From Trichoplax adhaerens (Eukaryota > Placozoa > Uniplacotomia > Trichoplacea > Trichoplacidae), in NCBI RefSeq assembly GCF_000150275.1, contig NW_002060948.1, positions 135,066 through 199,065 on the forward strand: a stretch of 64,000 bases of DNA, in the 5' to 3' direction. The notes beneath the pieces were generated by a model. It had not been told where the DNA came from and ran no database searches. It saw only the letters and a program-made list of their open reading frames with translations. The position numbers and the translations under genes were made by a program. Within the stretch, counting starts at the first letter, position 1. Every line of letters begins with the position of its first letter. This document shows positions 52,301 to 64,000 of the stretch, in pieces.

Positions 52301-55300
52301 TAGTAATAGCCATTAACGGCTCTGTTCAAGATCCAAGACAAAATCAGGCGGTAGACGAGATTATTATGTTCTATCAGATAATGGCTGGTAATAATGATGG
52401 TCTTTTTGAGATCAACGGGCAAACCGGTATCGTTCGATTGGCTAAAGATTTACAGCAATCTGATTTTGGTAAAACTAGAACTTTAACTATCTCGCTTTCC
52501 AATAATGGCAGTTGTTCTGTACCTATTACTACGAGCGATGTTAGTATTAATATTAATTATGAGATTACTACGTCCAAAAACTTTGCTTCATCAGTTCAGC
52601 TAGCATTTTCATCGCCTGAAACATCAATCTTGGACTCCACAGTTAGCAGTGTGAAACATTCTTCCTTCAACATTCTATCCCCAGAATTATCCCTTCAATT
52701 TACTCCCACTTCCATTTCATTCGATATTGCTCTTGCATCATCGACTACACTTCAAGAATTACTTTCTTCAACACCAATTTTTTACTCCTCAGGCAATAGC
52801 ATGATATATTCTTCCGATGATAGCTTATTATCAGAAACATCTTTTCAAGTTAGTTCTACATCGATAGCATCTTCCACACTCGAAATAGAAGCAATACCTT
52901 CAAGTCAAAAAATATCTTCGCTGCCATTAGCAAGCAATGCTTTAGAATCGAACTTACTTTCATCAGATCAAGACCTGGTCAGTTCTTTTAGCAAAGCAAT
53001 ATCATCATCATTTATTGCCAATATAGTATCATCTGTTAGCTCAAACGAATTGAACGATGTGTCTTTATCGGTTGAGATATCTTCAAAAAATCTAGAAGCT
53101 GATGAAAGTGGAACATTTGCCCCTGCTTCGGTGATAGACGATAGCAGTCTATCTTTACAAGAACTTTCATCATCATTGCCAACACTTGGTTCAAGTTCAT
53201 TAAGGCTATCATTGGAGATCTCTACGCTCCAGTCAGAAATCAAATATTCTATTTCAAGTTCGCTCTTACAGCTTGTGAGCGTAACGGTTTATAATTCATT
53301 GCAACCTGACATCCCACAAAGTGAATCTATTAATATGAATAGCTCTACTGATGAACTTAATCTTTCCATGCTAAAGACTTCAGAATACCATCCATTGAGT
53401 GATGTGCAATCAGATTTATTTGCTAGTGAGATTACTCACTCAGTCAAGCCTGAAAATGTCTATAATATAAGCAAAAGCAGTCAAATATTTCAAGAATCTA
53501 CTCAATTACTTGATATATCAGCTTCGGCAGTGGTGGGAGAAGATACTAGTGGTATAAGTGATTTAAAGCTATCCAGGATTATATCGTCATCGCTAGACTT
53601 TTCGACCTTCAAGCCAGAAAATAAATCCTCTTTTGCAGATCAAGTTATACAGCCAGTGAGTACAAGTGCTTATAATTTATTACAATCTGAATATTTGCAA
53701 AGTGGACCTAACATCGTCAGCTCAAGTAATGAGCTCGATCTATCTATAATACAATATTCGGAAAGCTTTCAATTAAATTCTCGCTCGCAATCTGATCTAT
53801 TTGTTAGCGATAATACGTCTTCAGTAGTGACTAGCTATTTTTATAGTATAAGTAATATTAGTACAACAGTTGAAGAATCTAGTCAACAACTTGATGTGTC
53901 AGCGTCGACTGCGGTGGGAGAAAGTATTGGTAGTACAAGCGATTTAGATATATCTAGTAAAATATCGTCGTCGTCAGTCTTCTCGGTCTTTACATCTCAA
54001 ATCGAATCTTCTACAGATCAAATTATACAGCCAGTAAATAAAACTGTTTATAATCCTACACAATCTAGTATTACAAGCTCAATCGGCGAGCTCGATCAAT
54101 CTGTACTAAATTCAGAATATATACTGTTAAGCGATATTCTATCTTATCCATTGACTAGTAATATTGCTATCGATATCACATCTTCAATAGCGATTGATAA
54201 TCTCTCTAGTATAAGCAATAGTAGCCAACTAGTTGAAGAATCTAGTCAACAACTTGATGTATCAGCGTCGACTGCGGTGGGAGAAAGTATTGGTAGTACA
54301 AGCGATTTAGATATATCTAGTAAAATATCGTCGTCGCCGGTCTTCTCTGTCTTTACATCTCAAATCGAATCTTCTACAGATCAAATTATACAGCCAGTAA
54401 ATACAACTGATTATAATCCTACACAATCTAGTATTACAAGCTTAATCGGCGAACTTGATCAATCTGTAGTTAAAGAATCTAGTCAACAACTTGATGTATT
54501 AGCGTCGACTGCGGTGGGAGAAAGTATTGGTAGTACAAGCGATTTAGATATATCTAATAAAATATCGTCGTCATCAGTCTTCTCGGTCTTTACATCTCAA
54601 ATCGAATCTTCTACAGATCAAATTATACAGCCAGTAAATACAACTGATTATAATCCTACACAATCTAGTATTACAAGCTCAATCGGCGAGCTCGATCAAT
54701 CTGTACTAAATTCAGAATATATACCGTTAAGCGATATTCTATCTTATCCATTGACTAGTAATATTGCTATCGATATCACATCTTCAATAGCGATTGATAA
54801 TCTCTCTAGTATAAGCAATAGTAGCCAACTAGTTGAAGAATCTAGTCAACAACTTGATGTGTCAGCGTCGACTGCGATGGGAGAAAGTATTGGTAGTACA
54901 AGCGATTTAGATATATCTAGTAAAATATCGTCGTCATCGTCGGTCTTCTCGACATTTATTACTGAAATTGAATCTTCTATAGATCAAATTATACAGCCAG
55001 TAAATACAACTGATTATAATCCTACACAATCTAGTATTACAAGCTTAATCGGCGAACTCGATCAATCTGTACTAAATTCAGAATATATACTGTTAAGCGA
55101 TATTCTATCTTATCCATTGACTAGTAATATTGCTATCGATATCACATCTTCAATAGCGATTGATAATCTCTCTAGTATAAGCAATAGTAGCCAACTAGTT
55201 GAAGAATCTAGTCAACAACTTGATGTATCAGCGTCGACTGCGATGGGAGAAAGTATTGGTAGTACAAGCGATTTAGATATATCTATTAAAATATCGTCGT

Positions 55301-58300
55301 CGTCGGTCTTCTCTGTCTTTACATCTCAAATCGAATCTTCTACAGATCAAGTTATACCATCAATGAGTACACATACTAATAATTTATTACAATCTAATAG
55401 TTTTCAAGGAGGATCCAACATCATTAGCTTAACTGATGATTTATCTATACAAAATTCAGGAAATTTTCTGTTTGATTCACTTACTATCGACAGAACGTAT
55501 TCAATATTGATCGATAATTCCTACGATATCAGTAATAGTAGTCAAATACTTAAAGAATCGAGTCATTCACTTGATATATCAGCTTCAACAGTGGTAATTG
55601 AAAGTATTGGTGGCACAAGTGATTTAGATGTCGCTATTAACAATTCATCACCGTCAGAAATCTCGACTTTCAAGCCCCAAATCCATTCTTCTGCGATAGA
55701 TCAAGTTATATTGCCAGTGAGTACAACTATTTATAGTTTATTGCAATCTAACAGTTTACAAGGTGGATCCAATATCGTTAGCTCACATTACGAGCTCAAT
55801 CCATCCATGCTCGTAAGTTTAGAAAATGTTCCATTAAGTGATACTCAATCTGATTTACTTGTTAGTGATATCACATTTCCATTAGTAACTAACAATTCCT
55901 ACAGTACAAGTAGAATTAATAGTAGTCAAGTATTTCAAGAATCTAGCCAAATATTTGACAGATCGACTTCGACAGTAGTAGGAGAAAAAAATAATGGTAG
56001 TTCAAGTGATTTAAATGTGGCTGTTTATAATTCATCATCGTTAGACATCTCAACATTCAAGCCACAAATCAAATCATCTACTGCCTATCAAATCACTCTA
56101 CCAGTAGCCACTACAACAACGATCATAACTAATTATAATTCATTACAATCTGACAGATCGCAACATGAGTCTAGCATCGTTAGCATAACTCAAGACCTTC
56201 ATCCATCGACATTACCTAACTACTCTCAACTAAGCGATACTCAAACTAATTTGTATTATAACTCATTACAATCTGACAGACCGCAAACTGAATTTAACGT
56301 CGTTAACATTACTGAAGACATCCATTCATCGACACTACCTAACAACTTTCAACTAAGCGATACTCAAACTAATTTGTATTACAATTCATTACAATCTGAT
56401 AGATCACAAAGTGAATCGAACATCGTTAGCATAACTGAAGACCTTCATTCATCAACATTGCCTAGTTTAAATTACTTTCAAGTAAGCAATACTCAAACTG
56501 ATTTGTATTATAATTCATTACAAACTGAGAAATCACAAAGTGAATCTAACACCATTAGCACTGCTGCAGACCACTATCCATCAATGTTACCTAATTCAGA
56601 CTACTTTCAACTAGTTGATACTCAAACTGATTCGTATGTTAGTAACATGGAGTATTCATTTAAGACTAGCCATTTATACAGTATAAGTAAGAGCAATCAA
56701 ATACTTCAAGAATCTAGTCAATCATTTGGCAGTTCGATGACGATAGTACTGGGAGAAAGTATTGGTAGAACAAGTGATTTAAGTAGGGCCATCTACAAAT
56801 CATCATCGCCGGAGGTCTCGACTTTCAAGCAACAAATCAAATCTTCTACTATGGATCAGTTTATTTCACTAGTGACCATAACACAAACGGTTAAAGCTAC
56901 TTACAAAACACTACAGTCTGATATTTTACAAAGTACATTTGATATTATTAGCTCCACTGATGAGCTAAATCCATCAATATCGCCAAGTTCAGGCAACTAT
57001 CAATTACTCGTAAGTGATGCTCAATCTAATTTATTTTCCATTGATATCCAGCATTCCTTAGTGACTAATAGCTTCTATAGTAAAAGTGATAGTATTCAAA
57101 CATTTAGAGAATCTAGGCCATCATTTAACGTATCGACTTCATCAGTGATGGAAGTAAGCACTGGTACTACAAGTGATTCTGATTTAGCTACTAGCAATTC
57201 ATTATCGTCAGAGATCTCGACTTCAAAGCCACAAATCAAATCTTCTACTACAGATCAAATCATCCTGCCAGCGACCACAACTACTTATAGTGTTATGCAG
57301 TTGAATAGTTTACAAGGTGGATCTAACATTATTAGCTCAGCTGATGAACTTTACGCATCTATATTGCTAAATTCAGACAACTTCCAAGTTAGCGATATTC
57401 AATCTGATTTGCAAGTTGGTCGTATCACACACTCACTATTAACTAGCTATTTCCATAGTACAAACAAGAATAATCAAATAGTTCAAGAATCTAGTCAATC
57501 ATTTAACATATCAGCTTCATCAGTGATGGAAGAAAGTATTGGTAGTACAAGCGATTTAGATATAGCTACTAATAAATCATCATCGTCAGACATCTCGACT
57601 TCCAAGCCACAGATCAAATCTTCTTCTACAGATCAAATCATCCTGCCTGCGACAACAACTACGTATAATGTTATGCAATCTAATAGTCTACGAGATGAAT
57701 TTAACATTATTAGCTCAGCTGATGAGTTCAACCAATCTATATTGCAAAATTCGGAAAACTTTCAATTAAGCGATATTCAATCTAATTTACAAGTTAGTAG
57801 CATCACACACTCACTATTGACTAGCCATTTTTATAGTACAAACAAGGATAATCAAATAGTTCAAGAATCTCGTCAATCTTTGAGCATAACAGCTTCATCA
57901 GTGATGGGAGAAAATGTCGGTAGTACAAGTGGTTTAGCCATTAACAACTCATCATCGTCAGGGATCTCGACTTTCAAGTCATACTTAAAATCTTCTAATA
58001 TAGATCAAGATACTCCGCCAGCAACCATGACTACTTATAATTCATTACAATCTGACATCGTTAACTCAACTGATAACCTTGATCTGTCGAGATTAGCTGA
58101 TTCAAGTAACTTTCATTTAAGCGATACTCTATCTAGGTTGTATGTCAGTAGCATAGCACAATCATCTGTGATCAGAAATTCCGATAGGATAGGTAATAGT
58201 GATCAAATATTTAGAGAGTCTATTCAATCATTCGACTTCTTGACTACGTCAGTGGTGATAGAGAATATTGGTTGGACAAGTAATTTAGGTGTAGTCATGA

Positions 58301-61300
58301 ATAACTCATCGCCAAAAGTATCAACTTTCAAGCAAACATTCAAATCCTTTACTACAGATCAAGTCCTTCCACCAGCAATCACCACAATTTATAATTCATG
58401 GCAATCTGATATCATTAAGTCAACTGACAGTCTTGGTTCATTGATACTGACTAATTCAAATAACTTTCAATTGAGCGATACTCAATCTAGTTTGTACCTT
58501 AGTAACATGGTGCAATCAGTGACTAGCGATTTCCATAGCATAAGGAATAGTATCCACATATTTACAGAATCTGGTCAATCATTTGGCATATCGGCTTCAT
58601 CAGTGATGGGAGAAAGTATTGGTAGCTCAACTGATTTAGATATAGCTGTTAATAATTCATCACCGTCAGGGATCTCGACTTTCAAACAACACATGAAATC
58701 TTCGATAGATCAAGTCATTCCATCGACGGTCACGGCTGCTTATAACTTATTGCAATCTAACATCGTAAATTCAATAATTGACAATCTTGATCCATTATTT
58801 AATTCAAACAATTTTCAATTAAGCAGTACTCAATCTAGCTTTTATGTTAATAACATGGTGCAATCATCCGTGACTAGCAATTTTTACAGTATAAGTAATA
58901 ATGATCTAATTTCTAGTGAATCTATTTATTCACTGGACATATCGACTTCACCAGTGATGAGAAAAAGTATTGTTAGAACAAGTAATTTAGATATCACCAA
59001 TTACAATTCATCATCGCCAGAAATCTCGACTTTTAAGCCACATATAAAATCTTCTACAGATCAAGTCATTCCACTTGCAACCACAACTATTTACAATGCT
59101 AGGCAAACTAATAGTTTACAAGGTGGACTCAACATCATTAGTTCAGTTGATGAGTCTAATCCATCCATTCTATCAAATTCAAAACACTTTCAATCAAGCT
59201 ATACTCAATCTGATTTGTATATTAGTAATGTCGTGCATTCGCCAGTAACTAATAATTTATACAGTATCAATAGCAGTAAATCAATATTTAGAGAATCCAT
59301 TCTGTCATTTGACATATCGACTTCATCAGTGATGAGAGAAAATATCGGTAGTACAAGCGATTTAACCATTAACAACTCGTCATCGTCTGAAATCTCTACT
59401 TCCAAGGTACTCATAAAATCTTCTGCTACAGATCAAATCATCTCGACAGCGACAACAACTACTTATAACGTAGCACAATCTGATAATTTACAAAATGGAT
59501 CTAACATTGTTAGCTCAATTTATGAGCTCAATCCATCTATTTCACCAAATTCAGACAATATTCAATTAAGCGATACTCTATCTTATTTACAGGTTAGTAG
59601 TATCACATACTCGCTAACAACTAGCAATTTCTATAGTGCAAGTAAAAACAATCCAATAGTTCAAGAATCTAGTAAATCATTTGTGATAATGACTTCATCA
59701 GTGATATGAGAGAATATCGGTAGTACAAGCGATTTAGCTATTAACAACCCGTCATCGTCTGAAATCTTTACTTCCAAGGTACACATAAAATCTTCTACTA
59801 TAGATCAAACCATCTCATCATCAATCAAAACTACGTATAACACAGTGCTATCTGACAATTCACAAGGTGAATTTAGTATTATTAGTTCAATTTATGAGTT
59901 GAATCCATCTATATTACTACATTCAGACAATATTCAATTAAGCGATGCTCAATCTAATTTGTAAATTAGTACTGTTACGTATTCGTTAGCGACTAGCAAT
60001 TTCTTTAGTACAAACAAGAATAATTCAGCAGTTCAAGAGTCTGATTAATCATTTGATATTCGGTTCATCATTGATCGGAGAAAATATCGGTATTACAAGC
60101 AATTTAACCACTAAAAACTCATCATTAAGGATTTCAACTTTCAAGACATAAATTAAATCTTCTAGAACAGATCAAATTTTCCCTTCAGCGATTATAATTG
60201 CTTATAATACAATAAAATCCGATAATTTACAAAGTAGATCTAGCTTCAGTAGTTTATCTGTTAAGCTCAATCCATCTATATTGCCAAATTCAGACAGCTT
60301 TCAATTAAGCGATTCTCAATCTGACTCACAAGATAGTGATATTGTGCACACATTAACGACTAGCGATTTCTATAGTATAAGCAGAATCAAATAATTCAAG
60401 AATCTAGTTAATAATTTGACATATTGACTTCATCAGTGATAGGAGAAAATACTGGTAGTACAAACGATTTAGCCATTAATATCTCATCACCGTTAGAGAT
60501 CTCGACTATTAAGCTACATATAAAATCTTCTACTACAGATCAATCAATTCATCTCGCCAGCAACTACAAACACTTATAGCATAGTACAATCTGACAATTT
60601 ACAAAATGGACCCAATATCATTAGGTCGACCGCCAAGCTCAACCCATCTACTTGTATTAGAGAACCAAATCTATTTCTTTCATCTAGCATTGAATTCTTT
60701 ACAACTTGACTTGTTAGCAAGTTTGACGGATAAATATGCTATTGCAATACTCTCTAGCCAATTACTGTCAGTTTCTACTTCTGTAATCCTTCGCGAATTT
60801 ATCGACGGTATGACTACTTATGACATCACTCTTAGCGATAGAATTGTAGCATCAGCAGTTTATCACTCAAATATATTTATAGCACAACATTCACTATAGA
60901 AAATCAAAATTTTAATCCCAGATCTTCCTTTAGCTTGCAATACAAGCTATTTCTGTTCGGGCTGTTTCGGTTTCCTATACTTCAGTAATAGCTAGCGATA
61001 TTTTAGTATCAGACAAACAGTATTTATCGATAGGATCATCGCATTTAACTACGTCTAGCGGCATAGCTAAGTCATTATCATTTATAAATCAATCTAGTCT
61101 TCAATTAACTATGATTTAAGATAAAAATTCTATCTAAAACACTAATTCTTCAACTCTATTTCAGTCTATTCCATCCGGGGTGACTTCATCCATCGATATT
61201 GCCGCGACTCAAGCGGATACAACAGCACCCTATATATCTTCGCTGGATGCAAGTACAAATAGCAACATGGGGCAAAAATCAACTGGCTATTCGATGATAT

Positions 61301-64000
61301 CTCCTCAATTAGAATCCTCTACAGATTTATACACACATATAGGGGAAACAAGCGATCAGCTTTCTACAACATACTTCATCCCTACGGAAGGAATAGGATA
61401 TAGCTTAAGCGATGGATTTACATTTGTAACCGTAGCTAGTAGCCAAAATCGTAACCCAATTAGCATATCGAATACTAATAGTGAGCAAAATTCAATCGAA
61501 TATCCAACGATATCTCTTCTATCACAATCATCTGCGAATTTACAAACATTTACTGGAAAGATAAGCAATCAGCTTTCTACAACATACTCCAGCTCTGCAG
61601 AAGGATTAGGATATAGCTTAAGCGATGGATTTACATTTGTAACCGTAGCTAGTAGCCAAAATCGTAACCCAATTAGCATATCGAATACTAATAGTGAGCA
61701 AAATTCAATCGAATATCCAACGATATCTCTTCTATCACAATCATCTGCGAATTTACAAACATTTACTGGAAAGACAAGCAATCAGCTTTCTACAACATAC
61801 TCCAGCTCTGCAGAAGGATTAGGATATAGCTTAAGCGATGGATTTACATTTGTAACCGTGGCTAGTAGCCAAAATCGTAACCCAATTAGCAAATCGAATA
61901 CTAATAGTGAGCAAAATTCAATCGAATATCCAACGATATCTCTTCTATCACAATCATCTGCGAATTTACAAACATTTACTGGAAAGACAAGCAATCAGCT
62001 TTCTACAACATACTCCAGCTCTGCAGAAGGATTAGGATATAGCTTAAGCGATGGATTTACATTTGTAACCGTAGCTAGTAGCCAAAATCGTAACCCAATT
62101 AGCATATCGAATACTAATAGTGAGCAAAATTCAATCGAATATCCAACTATATCTCTTCTATCACAATCATCTGCGAATTTACAAACATTTACTGGAAAGA
62201 CAAGCAATCAGCTTTCTACAACATACTCCAGCTCTGCAGAAGGATTAGGATATAGCTTAAGCGATGGATTTACATTTGTAACCGTAGCTAGTAGCCAAAA
62301 TCGTAACCCAATTAGCATATCGAATACTAATAGTGAGCAAAATTCAATCGAATATCCAACGATATCTCTTCTATCACAATCATCTGCGAATTTACAAACA
62401 TTTACTGGAAAGACAAGCAATCAGCTTTCTACAACATACTCCAGCTCTGCAGAAGGATTAGGATATAGCTTAAGCGATGGATTTACATTTGTAACCGTAG
62501 CTAGTAGCCAAAATCGTAACCCAATTAGCATATCGAATACTAATAGTGAGCAAAATTCAATCGAATATCCAACTATATCTCTTCTATCACAATCATCTGC
62601 GAATTTACAAACATTTACTGGAAAGACAAGCAATCAGCTTTCTACAACATACTCCAGCTCTGCAGAAGGATTAGGATATAGCTCAAGCGAGGAAACTGTA
62701 TTCCTAACAGTAACCAGTAGCCAAAACCGTTATTCAACTAGCGCGTTATTCAGTATAATGGATTCGCATTCAGTAAACTCATTTTTGATACCTGAGCAAA
62801 CTGGCTCAACAGCAATACAGGAGATATTAACATCTACAAAGAATGCACTACTAAATCCAACCGATAGCGGCAGCATCTATACTTCTATACTAAGTGTAAA
62901 ATCAATTCCAACGTTATCTTCTACCTCAAGTCCCTCTATATCTGTTCATACTTTAAATGATCAATTCACAATTGATTATGCTAGCTCGATTGAGGCTACT
63001 TCTGCTACTCCCAACTACTTTCATGATTCATCATCAGCCTTTAACAATAGCCAAACGACTATTTATCCGACAAATTCAACATTAGTCACACCATCTGTTA
63101 TTAATACTACTTCAATAGCAATCACGATTGAATTACCAGCTACCTTTAACGCTAATAATATTCAGCTTATAGTCATCCTATGCTCAGGTACTTCCAATAA
63201 TCCATCGCAAAATCAACCATGTCAAGGCACGAATATTTCGACGACTGTGCAATTTCAAATCTTACCTAATCAAGTTATACAAATTAATAATTTAAATCCA
63301 AACACGGTTTACAGCATTCAAGTACGCTCTGGCCAACATGTCACAGCATGGCTAGTTCGTAGAACATTAGGCTCTGGTAAGTTTAAATATAGGATGATAA
63401 TTTTATAAGTATCAATTTCGCTCAATATACGCAATATACACTAAACAATGTCCTGTGTTTTGTGACATAATCTAGCCCCAGCTGGAATTTCATTACCCAC
63501 TTGGCGAGCTGATTTCAGCAGTCAATGTATCCAATTTAACTGGACTCAGCCGCGTGAATCTGGGGACGATACGGTTTCTTATAGATTGAATATTAATGGT
63601 CTAGAAACCTCACTTTTGACTCAAAAATATTATCAATATTGCAGCCAGTTCGGAGACAAAATTATTTATTATTTAACGGCTCTAAACAGGTATAGTAACA
63701 AATAGTAAGATGAAGTGGATGGTATGTTCGAATATTTAAAATGTTGAAGTATTCTAGTTTTCATTTAAACGGCTCTATAAGGATAAGAAGGTTAATGCTT
63801 AAGTTGAAATTTTTTCTCCATTTTTCTTACTGATTTCTATTCACAGATTTGGTAATACTGATAGTTCCATCGCCATAATTTATATTCCAGGTCAGTATTA
63901 TCGTACATGAACGATTAGTAAACAGCATCAATTATATTAGCATACGTCCTTATTTATAATGGTATAATGGATAAAAAGTATCATAATGAGTAAAAGTTTT
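46397..64000 (+). CDS. Giant usherin-like adhesion protein: LamG, laminin-N, cadherin repeats, Ser/Thr-rich region, FN3 (3' end outside window)
   Basis: Exons: 46397-46630, 46767-46927, 47417-47775, 48943-49144, 49610-49877, 50123-50735, 51719-59592, 61165-63376, 63476-63689, 63847-63890; about 4060 residues, continuing past the window. A hydrophobic start (residues 1-21, ending VEA) fits a signal peptide; an alternative is splicing into the acceptor at 46426. The Cys-rich CGSPPTEFC segment, a LamG-like fold (about 80-290), the RCLCKANS linker and the laminin N-terminal domain (INPDSHPAAYANDGNLNTFW, to about 440) follow the order of the usherin N-terminus. Instead of laminin EGF repeats come about four cadherin-type repeats (to about 890; NDYPPVF, ATDKD, AQDGGSPP). 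Next is a Ser/Thr/Asn-rich repeat region (about 895-3875), then two FN3-like domains. The donor at 59592 is proposed; without it the frame ends at 59709. A surface or matrix adhesion role is inferred. Confidence 0.82.
51001..51480. repeat. Intronic tandem repeat, 4 units of about 122-138 nt
   Basis: Lies in the intron 50736-51718 of the usherin-like gene. The phrase ATGATCTAG(A/G)(T/C)TAT recurs at about 51006, 51144, 51279 and 51401, each followed by CATAGTA(A)ATT, CTTAC-type, AAGAGTTACAGAA and ACTAGCTATAT phrases. Units are diverged from each other. Confidence 0.75.
53500..59592 (+). repeat. Coding repeat array, about 17 units of about 120 residues
   Basis: Each unit of the Ser-rich region carries ESSQSFDISASSVMGESIG-like sequence, then GSTSDL, a run of Ser, STFKPQIKSST, DQ(V/I)I, a TTTYN segment, ELNPS, NFQLSDTQSDL and SNFYSI. 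Units at 53875, 54238, 54838 and 55204 are nearly identical at the DNA level, with spacing 363 or 366 nt; the unit at 54475 follows after only 237 nt, so its predecessor lost about 126 nt in frame. Units further 3' are more diverged. The composition suits heavy O-glycosylation. Confidence 0.85.
59593..61164 (+). pseudogene. Decayed coding repeats, probably now an intron
   Basis: The 120-residue coding repeat runs on past 59592, but with in-frame stops TGA 59707-59709, TAA 59962-59964 and TAA 60046-60048, then loss of frame. At least two further unit anchors remain visible (near 60030 and 60411). The left end offers a strong donor, CAG then GTTAGT, and the right end a CTATTTCAG acceptor at 61164. 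Both are phase 0, so splicing would restore one frame into the 61165 exon. Without it the protein would end at 59709. Confidence 0.6.
61352..62690 (+). repeat. Near-identical 213-bp coding tandem repeat, six units plus a partial
   Basis: Six units of exactly 213 nt (71 codons) followed by about 60 nt of a seventh. Each encodes SLSDGFTFVTVASSQNRNPI, then NTNSEQNSIEYPTISLLSQS, then LQTFTGKTSNQLSTTY. Units differ by only a few bases (for example ATA/AAA at 61891), except that the first has a diverged left end and the last a diverged right end. Mirror open frames on the other strand, one per unit, are by-products of the repeat. Confidence 0.95.
63891..64000 (+). other. Intron of the usherin-like gene at the window end
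   Basis: After the GGTCAGT donor at 63890/63891 the sequence is AT-rich with stops in all frames. The next exon, presumably another FN3 piece, is outside the window. Confidence 0.6.

Noticed and set aside
60606-60899. 97-codon frame between the two giant exons
   Set aside because: A different reading frame of decayed repeat DNA, with no match to the repeat protein or to a domain.
61356-62633. Six 70-codon open frames in a row on the minus strand
   Set aside because: They are exact antisense shadows of the 213-bp coding repeat, one stop per unit; no independent support.

Overview
The window looks like nuclear DNA from an early-branching animal, most probably a placozoan (Trichoplax/Hoilungia group). 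It is AT-rich, uses the standard code, and carries intron-dense genes with short to medium GT-AG introns. The protein families are typical of animals: M1 aminopeptidase N, KCTD3/SHKBP1, polypeptide GalNAc-transferases, the ZIP9 zinc transporter, and an usherin-like protein with laminin, cadherin and FN3 modules. The organism call is inference; the gene families were recognised from translated exons. No bacterial, phage or CRISPR features are present. Nearly all exons were joined by eye with matching splice phases, and single exon edges could be off by a few codons.

Layout. 1-4115: last 11 exons of an M1 aminopeptidase (+), its 5' part lying outside the window. 7110-14606: a complete 20-exon M1 aminopeptidase (+), a tandem paralogue with the same exon lengths wherever the two overlap. 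17293-23284: KCTD3/SHKBP1-type BTB plus WD40-like protein (+, 18 exons). 24270-29260: GalNAc-transferase A (-, 15 exons). 31247-34844: ZIP9/SLC39A9 (+, 8 exons). 36664-42248: GalNAc-transferase B (+, 15 exons), with almost the same exon structure as A. 46397 to beyond 64000: a very large usherin-like surface protein (+) with, in order, a signal peptide, a LamG-type fold, a laminin N-terminal domain, about four cadherin repeats, roughly 3000 residues of Ser/Thr-rich repeats (including a 7.9 kb exon), then FN3 domains.

The genes form no operon. A loose theme is the secretory pathway and cell surface: two ectopeptidases, two enzymes that start mucin-type O-glycosylation, and a giant Ser/Thr-rich protein that would be an obvious class of substrate for them. 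That link is inference only.

Non-coding structure includes a minisatellite at 15.9-16.5 kb, two GC-richer islands dense in TACAGTGTACA-like palindromes just upstream of KCTD3/SHKBP1 and ZIP9, a dispersed repeat found in introns of two unrelated genes, a cluster of TTGCCC/GGGCAA inverted repeats at 43.4-43.8 kb, and a decayed, stop-containing stretch of the giant gene's coding repeats that now appears to be spliced out as an intron (59593-61164).
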